Shown here: piece after piece, positions 23,564 to 32,181 of the stretch
Numbering within the stretch: the stretch's first letter is position 1
Layout: the number at the start of each line of letters is the position of its first letter
Source of the DNA: Candidatus Saccharimonadota bacterium
GTDB taxonomy: Bacteria > Patescibacteriota > Saccharimonadia > Saccharimonadales > Saccharimonadaceae
DNA length: 42,164 nucleotides
Reading direction: 5' to 3'
Assembly: GCA_028286365.1 (NCBI GenBank)
Contig: JAQBRR010000002.1
Location: 1-42,164, forward strand
Made by a program: the position numbers and the translations under genes
The notes under the pieces: model-generated
Databases searched by the model: none
Seen by the model: the letters and a program-made list of their open reading frames with translations, nothing else
What the model was told of the DNA's origin: nothing

Positions 23564-24376
23564 ATGATAACCAAGGCAATTATTTCGGTTGCGGGCTGGG
23601 GAACCAGACGTCTTCCTATTACAAAATCAATTGAAAAGTGCATGCTACCTGTTGGCAATCGGCCACTCGTCGATTACGTTGTGCAGGACTGTATTAGTGC
23701 AGGTATTACAGACATCTATTTCATTATTGCTGAGGGTAGTACCCAGTTGAAGCAATATTACTCAGATAACGATACGCTCAATCAATACCTGATCGAGAGC
23801 GGTAAAAATGAAGCATTCAAGTTAATTGCATTACCCGAAGGAGTGACGTTCCACTATATTGAGCAGCCCCAGGCTGGCAAATACGGCACGGCTATTCCAG
23901 TTGCACTCGCTGCTAGGTATATCGTTGATGAAGAGTCAGCTGTTGTCGTCGGGGGAGATGATTTTATCTATAACGCGGATGGATCCAGTGAGATCAAGCG
24001 ATTACTCGACGCAACTCCAGAGGGCGGCAATTCGATGCTGGCAGTAAATGTTCCGAAGGAGCAAGTTGCAAACTACGGGGTTATAGAAATAAATGAGGAT
24101 CATGAGTTTGTTCAGATTGTTGAGAAGCCTGCACCAGAATACACACCGAGCACGCTCATTAATATTAGTAAGTATGTTCTTAATCATGATGCACTGATGG
24201 CAATCGTTGATTTTGCCTCATCTGAGCAAACCGGAGAATATTACATTACTGATCCAATTAACCATTATGTTACTGGTGGTGGGTCACTGAAAGTTGTTGA
24301 AGCACAGGGCGAATATCTCGATGGCGGTAGTACTGCAGGATGGCTCCACGCTAATCGCGTTGTCCTAGGTGATTGA
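23564..24376 (+). CDS. UTP-glucose-1-phosphate uridylyltransferase-like nucleotidyltransferase
   Basis: A 270-residue sugar-nucleotide pyrophosphorylase. The N-terminal signature AGWGTRRLPITKSIEKCMLPVGNRPLVDY corresponds to the nucleotide-binding loop of GalU (positions 10-38 or so), followed by VVGGDDFIY, a metal-binding Asp region, and VEKP. GalU makes UDP-glucose, used for glycolipids, teichoic-type polymers and capsules. Key Lys residues match GalU, but Trp at AGWGTR and Cys at EKCMLP are unusual. Length is near the usual 290. It follows the zincin gene by 4 bp and lies 76 bp before rplU. Confidence 0.87.
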   Translation: MITKAIISVAGWGTRRLPITKSIEKCMLPVGNRPLVDYVVQDCISAGITDIYFIIAEGSTQLKQYYSDNDTLNQYLIESGKNEAFKLIALPEGVTFHYIEQPQAGKYGTAIPVALAARYIVDEESAVVVGGDDFIYNADGSSEIKRLLDATPEGGNSMLAVNVPKEQVANYGVIEINEDHEFVQIVEKPAPEYTPSTLINISKYVLNHDALMAIVDFASSEQTGEYYITDPINHYVTGGGSLKVVEAQGEYLDGGSTAGWLHANRVVLGD

Positions 24377-24452
24377 CGTCTCAGGCGTATTTACATTGCT
24401 CCTCGTATCTGTTACAATGAACAACTGATTAATTAAACGTTAAAGGAACAAT

Positions 24453-24761
24453 ATGACAAAAGCAGTCGTGAAGATCGGTGGAAAGCAATTTATTGTCACC
24501 GAAAAAGAGACCCTTCTGGTGGACCTCCTCCAAGAAGGAACTAAAGAGCTCACTTTAGACGCGCTATTGGTTATCGATGGAGAGAAGATCTCTGTTGGAA
24601 CACCAACCGTTAAAGGTGTAGTCGTAACCGCTAAGGTTATCGACGATCTTGTAAAAGGTGATAAAATTCGTGTGATTCGCTACAAATCAAAGAAGCGTGT
24701 CCACAAAGAAAATGGTCACCGCCAGAAGTACTCTCGTATAGAGATTGCCTCTATCAAATAA
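24453..24761 (+). CDS. rplU: 50S ribosomal protein L21
   Basis: A 102-residue protein matching bL21: KAVVKIGGKQFIVTEKE at the start, the beta-rich middle with VGTPTVKGVVVTAKVI and the C-terminal KSKKRVHKENGHRQKYSRIEI, which contacts 23S rRNA. Length is normal. A TACAAT box near 24414 and AAAGGA precede it. rpmA (L27), its usual neighbour, is absent; a strong terminator directly follows, so rplU is monocistronic here. Confidence 0.96.
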   Translation: MTKAVVKIGGKQFIVTEKETLLVDLLQEGTKELTLDALLVIDGEKISVGTPTVKGVVVTAKVIDDLVKGDKIRVIRYKSKKRVHKENGHRQKYSRIEIASIK

Positions 24762-24765
24762 CATC

Positions 24766-24796
24766 AAATCTCCGCCCGTCCAGGCGGAGATTTTTG
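24766..24796 (+). terminator. Intrinsic terminator of rplU
   Basis: AATCTCCGCC (24767-24776), a 6-nt loop and GGCGGAGATT followed by TTT form a strong GC-rich stem with a T-run, starting a few bases after the stop codon. Confidence 0.93.
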
Positions 24797-24806
24797 TATA
24801 GACGCA

Positions 24807-24828
24807 TGCTATATCCGCGGATATAGCA
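24807..24828. promoter_or_regulatory. Perfect 22-bp palindrome upstream of parAB
   Basis: TGCTATATCCG followed by its exact reverse complement, with CCGCGG at the centre. It lies between the rplU terminator and the parA promoter (TGC-TATAAT, 24885-24890), about 80 bp before the expected start site. No T-run follows, so it is not a terminator. It does not match the usual chromosomal parS (TGTTTCACGTGAAACA). It may be a lineage-specific ParB site or an operator. Confidence 0.6.
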
Positions 24829-24884
24829 CTTCCTTGCTCTGAATAAGATGAGTAAACTCCCCTTATTCTCTCACTGTGTCATGC

Positions 24885-24890
24885 TATAAT
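24885..24890 (+). promoter_or_regulatory. Promoter -10 box of parAB
   Basis: TGC-TATAAT is an extended -10 box. The transcript would start near 24897 and carry GAAGGGG (24901-24907) before the GTG start of parA. Confidence 0.6.
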
Positions 24891-24918
24891 GAGACGAAAA
24901 GAAGGGGTAGTTAGACAC

Positions 24919-25683
24919 GTGGCGACGGTAATTTCGGTGACCAATCAAAAAGGTGGAGTGGGGAAGACGACGACAGCCGTTAATCTTGCGTATTATCTCA
25001 CTAAACTAGGTAAGAAAACACTGCTTATTGACTTCGACCCACAGGGTAACGCGACCAGCGGTCTTGGTTTTGATAAACAATCCCTGAAGATTACGATGGC
25101 TGACGTTATTATGGCTAACAAGACACTTGATGAGGTAGTACTACCAACCAAATACAAGAATTTATTCTTAGCTCCTACGACACCACTGCTCGCAAATACT
25201 GAGGTTGAGCTAGCGCAGGCCGACCAGCGATTTACGCGCCTTAAAACTGCTATTGAGGCTAGTAAAGGTGAGTATGACATCGTCGTTATTGATAACCCGC
25301 CAAGCCTTAGCCTCCTAACGGTCAATGGTCTGATAGCCGCGAAGTATGTATTATTACCAGTTCAGACCGAATTCTATGCGCTAGAAGGTCTTGGGCAGTT
25401 GCTTGAGACGATGAAGTTAGTTCGAAAAGGTATGAATCCAACACTCGAACTACTTGGTGTTTTACCGACTATGATTGATGGACGCACGACGCTGAGTGGG
25501 CAAGTACACGCCGAGATCAAGAAGCACTTTCCAGGTAAAGTATTTAACACTGTTATTCCGCGTAATATCCGCCTCGCTGAAGCACCAAGTCACGGTCTAC
25601 CAGTCGGCGTTTATGACAAGTTTAGTAAGGGTGCTAGAGCGTATAAATCCCTTGCTAAGGAAGTTATGGAGCGGGTATCATGA
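24919..25683 (+). CDS. parA: Chromosome-partitioning ATPase ParA/Soj
   Basis: A 254-residue deviant Walker ATPase that positions ParB-bound origins. The Walker A motif KGGVGKTTT with its signature Lys lies near residues 11-19, IDFDPQGNAT and IDNPPSL (Walker B-type) follow. The GTG at 24919 is preferred over an ATG at 24889, which overlaps the -10 box and adds an unrelated extension; GTG gives the usual ATVISVTNQKGG start. The stop overlaps the parB start (ATGA). Confidence 0.94.
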   Translation: MATVISVTNQKGGVGKTTTAVNLAYYLTKLGKKTLLIDFDPQGNATSGLGFDKQSLKITMADVIMANKTLDEVVLPTKYKNLFLAPTTPLLANTEVELAQADQRFTRLKTAIEASKGEYDIVVIDNPPSLSLLTVNGLIAAKYVLLPVQTEFYALEGLGQLLETMKLVRKGMNPTLELLGVLPTMIDGRTTLSGQVHAEIKKHFPGKVFNTVIPRNIRLAEAPSHGLPVGVYDKFSKGARAYKSLAKEVMERVS

Positions 25684-26570
25684 GTATTAAAAAAGGACTA
25701 GGTCGTGGTTTTGAGTCACTGATTCCTATGGATTTGATGGATGAATCATTCGATCCGACATCAAAACAGGACGAGCAAGTTAGTGAACTTCGTCAAATTA
25801 AACTATCGCAAATTGTAGCTGATCCTGATCAGCCACGTAAGCAGTTCGATGCGGGTGCACTCGAGGAATTAGCGGATTCGATTCGTGAGCATGGTATTGT
25901 TCAGCCAATTGTTGTCGTACCAAAAGGCGAGGGCTATCAAGTCGTCGCAGGCGAACGTCGTTACCGCGCGGCCAAGCTTATTCACTTAGAAAAGATCCCA
26001 GCGCTTGTTCGTACGCTCAGTGATCAACACAAATTAGAAATTTCTTTGATCGAGAATCTTCAACGTAAAGATCTCAATGCGATGGAAGCGGCTACAGCTT
26101 ATGCTAAACTTCGCGATCAGTTTAATCTGACGTTTGAACAAATCGGTAAACGTATGGGCAACAAGTCTGTGAGTGCAATTAGTAATACGATTCGTTTACT
26201 GAGTCTACCTCAGGCGGTCCGTACCGCGCTTCGTGAAGGCAAGGTTAATGAAGGACAAATGAAGCCTTTTGTCGGTGTTAAGGACGATCTAGTCGAAAGT
26301 ATCCTGCCCCGCATTATTCGTGAAGGTTGGACGGCTCGCTTTGCTGAACAATATGCAGCAAACTTACGACAATCAGGTATTAAGGATGCTAAATCGGCTC
26401 CAGGGATTGTTGTTGAATCACGATTCGAGCCAGATGTTCGTCGACTTGCTCAACACTTCCAGGCGGATATTCGTATCAAAACAGGTATGAAAGGTGATGG
26501 ACAGATCATCATCAAGTTCAAGGACGAAAAAGAGTTTCGTCGTATTCAAGAAATGCTTGAAAAAGAGTAG
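25680..26570 (+). CDS. parB: Chromosome-partitioning protein ParB
   Basis: A 296-residue protein that binds parS and spreads as a CTP-dependent clamp. The N-terminal KGLGRGFESLI motif contacts ParA, the CTPase region has GERRYRA (91-97) and ENLQRKDLN, the central helix-turn-helix follows (FEQIGKRMGNKSVSAISNTIRLL), and the C-terminal dimerisation domain closes the protein. It overlaps parA by 4 bp. Its end faces lepB with 5 bp between the stop codons and no terminator. Confidence 0.95.
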   Translation: MSIKKGLGRGFESLIPMDLMDESFDPTSKQDEQVSELRQIKLSQIVADPDQPRKQFDAGALEELADSIREHGIVQPIVVVPKGEGYQVVAGERRYRAAKLIHLEKIPALVRTLSDQHKLEISLIENLQRKDLNAMEAATAYAKLRDQFNLTFEQIGKRMGNKSVSAISNTIRLLSLPQAVRTALREGKVNEGQMKPFVGVKDDLVESILPRIIREGWTARFAEQYAANLRQSGIKDAKSAPGIVVESRFEPDVRRLAQHFQADIRIKTGMKGDGQIIIKFKDEKEFRRIQEMLEKE

Positions 26571-26575
26571 CTGAC

Positions 26576-27181
26576 TTAGAACCAGCGGATTTTATCGAAT
26601 GGAAAAATTCGTATACTAACTGGCCCAACAACATCATAGAAAGGAATTGTTCCGAGACCATTACGTGAGTCGAGTGAAAAGCTGCCTTGGCGGTGGTCAC
26701 CTGATACGAATAGCTCACCTGCTGGTACTGTCTCGTCGATTGCGCCACTTGTTGGGCTACCCGGCTCACCATGATTAGCATCATCAGGATTAAAACCGCT
26801 CGGGTGAGCAGAGTTATAAACGATGTAATGACCATCCTGGATCGTGACTCGCTCGCCAGGAAAGGCGATCACGCGTTTGACGATATATTCATCTGTCATG
26901 CCTGAACTATATAGAGGGTTTTTAAATACAATAATTTGTCCACGATTAGGGATGTACGTCTTGTTTTGAATTTGTGCCCAGGTAACAGGAAGGCGATCAA
27001 CAATGAGGCGATCATTCGTGTAAAGTGTCGTCTCCATACTTGGTCCAATAACGCTAAAACTACGAAATACAAAGCTATTAATAAGTAATGTGCCAATAAG
27101 AACACAGACAATAAAAATGCCGATGCTTAGTGCATCCTTTATAAAAGGGTGTCTTTGAAGAAATGACGCTTCCATCTCCAC
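26576..27181 (-). CDS. lepB: Signal peptidase I
   Basis: A 201-residue membrane protease that cleaves Sec signal peptides. One N-terminal membrane helix (about 16-37) is followed by the catalytic Ser48 in GPSMETTL, Lys102 in IVKRVIAFPGE, and box E (GDHRQGSFSLDSRNGLG). This is the Ser-Lys dyad arrangement of the family and the Gram-positive size class. It would process proteins such as the secreted protein at 820-1329. A TATAGT box sits 8 nt upstream of the ATG. It converges on parB. Confidence 0.95.
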   Translation of the reverse strand: MEMEASFLQRHPFIKDALSIGIFIVCVLIGTLLINSFVFRSFSVIGPSMETTLYTNDRLIVDRLPVTWAQIQNKTYIPNRGQIIVFKNPLYSSGMTDEYIVKRVIAFPGERVTIQDGHYIVYNSAHPSGFNPDDANHGEPGSPTSGAIDETVPAGELFVSGDHRQGSFSLDSRNGLGTIPFYDVVGPVSIRIFPFDKIRWF

Positions 27182-27276
27182 TTACTATACACGTTTGTCA
27201 GTTAACCTGGTAATAAATGGTTATGATTTTGTAGTTCAAAATATGGTCGAAGTTAGGTATAGTAGTAGGAGCATTT

Positions 27277-28971
27277 ATGAAAAGTAATCGACCATCAATA
27301 GACGGCTTTGTGCCACGACGTATCGGTAGCCAGTTAGGTGAACTTCATGGTAATAGCCATATTAAAGCTGGCGTTCAGCCGATCGACAGGTCACTTCATA
27401 CAGGTAATGATGAAATCAAAAATCCTGTCGGTGTTGCTCGACCAGGACAGGCAATCGGTCGTTCTGATATTGATGAGTCTCTCCGCGAGATTGATAGCCT
27501 AGAGCCTACCAAAAAGCTCTCTAAGCGACAAGTTCGACGCCTCAAGAAGCAAGCAGGTCAGCGAGATAAGAAGAAACGTTCACGTACTTGGCGCATCATA
27601 AAGTGGGTACTCATACTCGCTGTTATCGTAGCTGTTGGTATTGCAGGCTACACTGCATTTCAGACCTTCATTGCAGGAGGCAAGATTTTCAAGGGAAATC
27701 TTTTTGATATTCTAACGCAGACTAATCAGCCGCTTAAGCAAGATAGTAACGGCCGCACAAATATCTTAGTACTGGGTACCTCTGAGGACGATCCGGGGCA
27801 CCAAGCTGGTAATCTGACAGATTCAATGATGATTCTCAGTATTGATCAGACAAACAAAAATGCCTATATGATTAGTATCCCTCGTGATCTGTATGTTCAA
27901 TATGGTCAAGCCTGTGACGCAGGATACGCTGGTAAGATTAACGTTTACTATAGTTGTGTGACCGACGGTACGTCTGTCGATGCACAGCGGGCTGCCTTAA
28001 CCAAGACGGCATCGTTTGTCGGTAATATCTTTGGACTTGATGTTCAGTACGGCGTGAACGTGAATTACACAGTATTTCGTGATGTGGTTAACGCGCTGGG
28101 CGGTACGATTACCGTCACTATTAATAGCCGTGATCCACAGGGACAGATGGATAGTAATTTCGACTGGAAGTGTGGAGCGAGTTACTCTACGCGTCTAAAA
28201 AACTGTCCACCGGACGGCCATTACATTCAGTATACAAACGGCCAACATGTCATTGATGCAGAGCATGCCCTGTACCTCGCTCAGGCGCGTGGTGATACAG
28301 CACCAACGTATGGTTTTGAGCAGTCTAACTTCGACCGTGAGAAGAACCAGCAAATGATCATTAAAGCTGTCCGAGACAAGGCAGCGAGCGTTGGTCTCTT
28401 CACTGACGTAAGCAAAATTAACACAGTTATTTCTAGTCTTGGTGACAACTTGCGCACAACATTTGCGGCGAATGAGGTAAAGACACTTGTATCTCTGGCT
28501 CAAAACATCAAGGATAGTAATATTAATTCGATTAGCCTGATTGATGGTACGACGCCTATTATGACAACAGGTTCAATCAATGGACAAAGTTCGGTATTTC
28601 CAGCGGCTGGAACGTACGACTACAGCGCACTCCAGGCATATATCAAAAAGTCACTTTCAAGTGATCCTGTAACACGTGAGGGTGCACCTGTTGCAGTCTA
28701 TAACGGTTCAGGTGTTGCAGGGCTAGCTCAGACTGAAGCCAATACGTTAACGTCTGACGGATTCACGGTATCGACAATCGCTTCGACTCCTGCTGCAGGT
28801 TATGCTAAATACGAATTGTATCAAGTAGGGACAGGTAATTCTGCAACTAAGGCAAAGCTCGAGAAGCTACTCGGTGTAACTACCAAGACCACGGCGCTAC
28901 CTATATCAGTCTCGTCCACTGCAAAGTTTGTCGTCATTATTGGTACTCAGCCGACTACAACAACCCATTAA
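27277..28971 (+). CDS. LytR-CpsA-Psr (LCP) family cell-envelope ligase
   Basis: A 564-residue protein with a long basic cytoplasmic N-terminus (1-105), one membrane helix (about 106-128), the LCP catalytic domain (about 160-370: NILVLGTSEDD, TDSMMILSID, ISIPRDLYV, NFDREKNQQMI), and a C-terminal LytR_C domain (about 468-560, VAVYNGSGVAGLA). LCP enzymes transfer polyprenyl-linked glycopolymers to peptidoglycan outside the cell. The usual Arg before TDSMM is Asn-Leu here, which may affect lipid phosphate binding. It starts downstream of a TATAGT box. UppS in this window makes the polyprenyl carrier. Confidence 0.92.
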   Translation: MKSNRPSIDGFVPRRIGSQLGELHGNSHIKAGVQPIDRSLHTGNDEIKNPVGVARPGQAIGRSDIDESLREIDSLEPTKKLSKRQVRRLKKQAGQRDKKKRSRTWRIIKWVLILAVIVAVGIAGYTAFQTFIAGGKIFKGNLFDILTQTNQPLKQDSNGRTNILVLGTSEDDPGHQAGNLTDSMMILSIDQTNKNAYMISIPRDLYVQYGQACDAGYAGKINVYYSCVTDGTSVDAQRAALTKTASFVGNIFGLDVQYGVNVNYTVFRDVVNALGGTITVTINSRDPQGQMDSNFDWKCGASYSTRLKNCPPDGHYIQYTNGQHVIDAEHALYLAQARGDTAPTYGFEQSNFDREKNQQMIIKAVRDKAASVGLFTDVSKINTVISSLGDNLRTTFAANEVKTLVSLAQNIKDSNINSISLIDGTTPIMTTGSINGQSSVFPAAGTYDYSALQAYIKKSLSSDPVTREGAPVAVYNGSGVAGLAQTEANTLTSDGFTVSTIASTPAAGYAKYELYQVGTGNSATKAKLEKLLGVTTKTTALPISVSSTAKFVVIIGTQPTTTTH

Positions 28972-29006
28972 AGCCCACCAAACTCGTGATATACTAGAAG
29001 TTAATT

Positions 29007-29816
29007 ATGGAGTTTTTAAAGATTGTCAGACGTCGTTCCTTTTTAAGTGAAGTCGTCTATACTGTACTCAATATCGCACTTGCCGTTGCGGTAGTTGTCA
29101 TTATTCAAGCAACCCAATCTCCGTGGCTTGCAATCGTACTTGTACTTATTAGTAAATGGAGAGTGTTAGCAGTTCGACCTCGTTATTGGTTTGTGAACGT
29201 TCAGGCAAATCTCGTTGATTTCATGGTTAGCCTAAGTCTGATTATATTTCTCTATACAACTGAGATTGGTTCGACAGACGATTCGCAAAAGCTCTTTATA
29301 ATAACAGTTCTGACGATTTTATACATTGGATGGTTACTATTCTTGAAGCCACGGTCAAAACGAAAATATATTGTTGCTCAGGCGGGTGTGGCGTTGTTTG
29401 CGGGAACCGCTGCGCTATTCATTTTGTCATATGCTTGGCCTGCATCTGCAGTCGTACTAATTATGTGGCTAATTGGTTATTCGACTGCTCGTCATATCCT
29501 ATCAAATTACGACGAAACCCATATATTGTTTCTGAGTCTTTTATGGGGATTGATGCTTGCCGAAATAGGTTGGCTTGCATATCACTGGACTGTCGCATAC
29601 AGTCCTCTCGGCATTCAGAATGTTATTTTCCCTCGTGTTGCGCTAACTGTATTTTGCATAGGATTCGTATTACATCGTGCCTATGATTCGTTTTATCACC
29701 ACCAGAAAATTCGTGGCAATGATGTCATACTGCCAATTCTATTTACGATTAGTATTATCATTATTCTGCCAATCGTATTGAATCTACTTGGCGCAAACAT
29801 AACAATCGGTATCTAG
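29007..29816 (+). CDS. Polytopic membrane protein of unknown function
   Basis: A 269-residue protein with about seven or eight hydrophobic segments spread along its length, few charged residues between them and no recognised catalytic motif. Small loops contain WRVLAVRPRYWFVN, which is basic and would be cytoplasmic. The family is not recognised; conserved membrane proteins of this type are common in Saccharibacteria. A TATACT box lies 11 nt before the ATG and 35 bp after the LCP gene. Its stop codon shares bases with that of the convergent prmC (CTAG). Confidence 0.75.
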   Translation: MEFLKIVRRRSFLSEVVYTVLNIALAVAVVVIIQATQSPWLAIVLVLISKWRVLAVRPRYWFVNVQANLVDFMVSLSLIIFLYTTEIGSTDDSQKLFIITVLTILYIGWLLFLKPRSKRKYIVAQAGVALFAGTAALFILSYAWPASAVVLIMWLIGYSTARHILSNYDETHILFLSLLWGLMLAEIGWLAYHWTVAYSPLGIQNVIFPRVALTVFCIGFVLHRAYDSFYHHQKIRGNDVILPILFTISIIIILPIVLNLLGANITIGI

Positions 29817-30676
29817 TCGTTGCCGACGTTTCGCTCGAGAGCGATACAATAAGCATCCTGATGTAGTACATGAAAAGTATGTTGTTGGGCGAACTGAGTA
29901 ATCGCATGATGTTGTGAGGGGTCGGCTTCGAGAATAATAATTCCTTTAGGCCTAAGAGTTGTCGAAGCCTGGGTAATTAATTTATAAATTAAAGCTTTGC
30001 CGCCATCACCTGCAAATAAAGCAAGTGAGGGTTCTTTATCAGTCTCTAGTGACCGTTCCCAGGACGCATCAACATAGGGTAGGTTAGCCAAGATAATATC
30101 TGGAGTAAAGGGATAGCCGGTGAGTAAATCGCTTTTAAGGGCTTGAACATCAGCGTGCAAAGATACAGCATTTGTTTCAGCAACCTTTAACGCTGGTAGG
30201 CTAATATCAAGCAGTGTGATATCTAGTTCTGGCCACTCTAGCTTAGCTGTAATGCCTAAGATACCACTGCCTGTACCAACATCGACGACGCGTATCTTCT
30301 CGGTGAACAACGTTTCATTTTTAGGTAAAACTTCCCTCAGTACATCGATTATTGTTTCAGATTCAGGACGGGGGATTAGCGTAGCGGTTGTGACTTTGAA
30401 TCTGCGGCCGTAAAACTCTTTGTGGCCAATGATATACGCAACAGGAACATGGTCCGATCGTAGGGCAATCCGAGCATCGGCGATTTCCTGCATTCGTGCA
30501 TCTAACGGCTCATCACCGTGAGCATGTAAATACGTTCGGTGCTTGCGTAGGGTGTGAGCTAAAAGAATCTCTGCGTCGAGTTGCGCAGTGTTAATTTGGG
30601 CATGCTTCAAGATATCAGCTGCAGATTGCAGCCAGTCATCAATTGCTAGCACTTGCTGCTGAGAGTTCTCGTTCAT
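29813..30676 (-). CDS. prmC: Release factor glutamine methyltransferase PrmC
   Basis: A 287-residue enzyme that methylates the GGQ glutamine of release factors using S-adenosylmethionine. The N-terminal helical domain (1-90) is followed by IPRPESE (101-107), the AdoMet loop VDVGTGSG (131-138) and the substrate motif, which is NLPY (198-201) rather than the canonical NPPY. The side chain of Asn, which binds the glutamine, is kept. It follows prfA with a 38-bp overlap, the usual prfA-prmC order, so enzyme and substrate are cotranslated. Confidence 0.93.
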   Translation of the reverse strand: MNENSQQQVLAIDDWLQSAADILKHAQINTAQLDAEILLAHTLRKHRTYLHAHGDEPLDARMQEIADARIALRSDHVPVAYIIGHKEFYGRRFKVTTATLIPRPESETIIDVLREVLPKNETLFTEKIRVVDVGTGSGILGITAKLEWPELDITLLDISLPALKVAETNAVSLHADVQALKSDLLTGYPFTPDIILANLPYVDASWERSLETDKEPSLALFAGDGGKALIYKLITQASTTLRPKGIIILEADPSQHHAITQFAQQHTFHVLHQDAYCIALERNVGND

Positions 30677-31709
30677 AATTTTGGAGATGCTCGATTATGT
30701 CTTCAATAGCGCCATTCATTGCGCCGGGAATATTACTACGACTGTAGCCGATGCGGTGATCAGTAATGCGATCCTGAGGGAAGTTATAGGTACGGATTTT
30801 TTCGCTGCGATCACCACTGCCAATTAAATTACGACGTTCAGCATCAAGCTTTGACCGTTCTTCGTCAAGTTTGATTTGAAGCAGACGACTTCGCAGGACT
30901 GACATGGCTTTTTCTTTATTTTTGAGTTGTGATTTTTCATCTTGGTTAATCACGACTAGTCCTGAAGGAATGTGGGTGATTCGAACAGCGCTGTCAGTAG
31001 TGTTGACGGATTGACCACCATGGCCACCAGATCGATAGATGTCAATGCGTAGGTCATTTGGGCTAATCTCGACGTCAGTTTCTTCGGCTTCAGGAAGGAC
31101 AGCAACAGTGACGGTACTGGTGTGAATGCGACCTTGTGATTCAGTCGCTGGAACACGTTGGACACGGTGAACACCAGATTCAAATTTCAACTGTGAGTAG
31201 ACAGATTCGCCTCGGACACTAAAGATAACTTCTTTATATCCGCCCGTATCGTTGGCACTTTCGCTGATCATCTCAGTGCGTAGACTATGCGCCTCGCAGT
31301 AGCGAAGGTACATACGGAAAAGTTCTGCAGCGAATAAGCTTGCTTCGTCTCCGCCTGCACCGGCACGAATTTCGATAATGACATTCTTTTCGTCATTAGG
31401 ATCACGGGGTGCTAGCATAATAAATAGTTCGTCTTCGATTTTTTGAAGTTCGTCTTCGATGTCGCTCACTTCGAGTTTTGCGACTTCAGCTAACTCGTCA
31501 CTACCGCCCATTAACTCCTTAGCTTCGATTAGCTGCGCTTCGAGTGTGGCGCGTCGATTGGCTTTCTCTAGGATCCCGTCAAGTTCGGTGAAGCGTTTGT
31601 TCTTGCTCGTGTAGTCATTGTCGGCGTAGGCATCAGGACGCGCCAAGAACTCACCGAGCTGAACCTTCTCGGCCTGTAGTTCATCGATGTTTAAACTAAT
31701 CTTTGCCAT
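30639..31709 (-). CDS. prfA: Peptide chain release factor 1
   Basis: A 356-residue factor that ends translation at UAA and UAG. Its stop-codon recognition motif reads PAT (187-189) in [10 protein letters not shown], which makes it RF1 and not RF2, and the catalytic GGQ is at 231-233 in [11 protein letters not shown]. Length is typical. The start follows TAAGGAATG-like sequence on the minus strand. RF2 would be needed for UGA; UGA stops in this window imply that prfB exists elsewhere. Confidence 0.96.
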   Translation of the reverse strand: MAKISLNIDELQAEKVQLGEFLARPDAYADNDYTSKNKRFTELDGILEKANRRATLEAQLIEAKELMGGSDELAEVAKLEVSDIEDELQKIEDELFIMLAPRDPNDEKNVIIEIRAGAGGDEASLFAAELFRMYLRYCEAHSLRTEMISESANDTGGYKEVIFSVRGESVYSQLKFESGVHRVQRVPATESQGRIHTSTVTVAVLPEAEETDVEISPNDLRIDIYRSGGHGGQSVNTTDSAVRITHIPSGLVVINQDEKSQLKNKEKAMSVLRSRLLQIKLDEERSKLDAERRNLIGSGDRSEKIRTYNFPQDRITDHRIGYSRSNIPGAMNGAIEDIIEHLQNYERELSAASASN

Positions 31710-31731
31710 TTCATTCCTTATTATCGCATAT

Positions 31732-31762
31732 AAAAAGAGACTGCGGCTAGGCAGTCTCTTTG
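31732..31762 (-). terminator. Intrinsic terminator after rpmE2
   Basis: Read on the minus strand: AAAGAGACTGC, a 6-nt loop (CTAGCC) and GCAGTCTCTTT followed by TTA, an 11-bp perfect stem between rpmE2 and prfA. It would end the L31 message and limit read-through into prfA. Confidence 0.9.
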
Positions 31763-31769
31763 AACGTAG

Positions 31770-32096
31770 CTATTTGTCTTCGTTAGCTTTTTTTGCTTTA
31801 ACAGCAGCAGCCTTCTTGGCTTTACTTGCAAGGAGGTCCTTGCGAGCTTCGGCAGCAGCAAACTTCGCCTTGTAGCGATCAACACGACCTTCGGTGTCTA
31901 TAATCTTTTCTTCACCAGTGAAGAATGGGTGAGATGCTGAAGAGATGTGCATCTTTATAAGAGGGTATTCGTTACCGTCTTCCCATTTTATGGTTTCATT
32001 GGTTGGTGCTGTTGACTGCGTAAGAAACGCAAAGCCAGCAACGTCGTCGCTAAAGACAACGGGGCGGTAATCTGTTGGGTGTAAACTTGCTTTCAT
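31770..32096 (-). CDS. rpmE2: 50S ribosomal protein L31, type B
   Basis: A 108-residue bL31 of the zinc-free type: [15 protein letters not shown] at the start, then the [35 protein letters not shown] core, without the CxxC pairs of type A. The C-terminal part (about 75-108) is a Lys/Ala-rich extension likely to bind rRNA. The ATG at 32096 is preferred to 32108, which overlaps a TACAAT box. Type B L31 normally replaces the zinc form under zinc limitation; here it may be the only version. Confidence 0.9.
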   Translation of the reverse strand: MKASLHPTDYRPVVFSDDVAGFAFLTQSTAPTNETIKWEDGNEYPLIKMHISSASHPFFTGEEKIIDTEGRVDRYKAKFAAAEARKDLLASKAKKAAAVKAKKANEDK

Positions 32097-32181
32097 AATC
32101 TGAATCATTGTATCTGTTTTTGATTGATTTGTCTAGAGGTGAATGATACGCTGAGTCTATAAATATAAGTAAAAAATAAAT

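Noticed and set aside
24889-24918. ATG start for parA at 24889
   Set aside because: This ATG overlaps the TATAAT box, so it could not be in the transcript; GTG at 24919 gives the family start.
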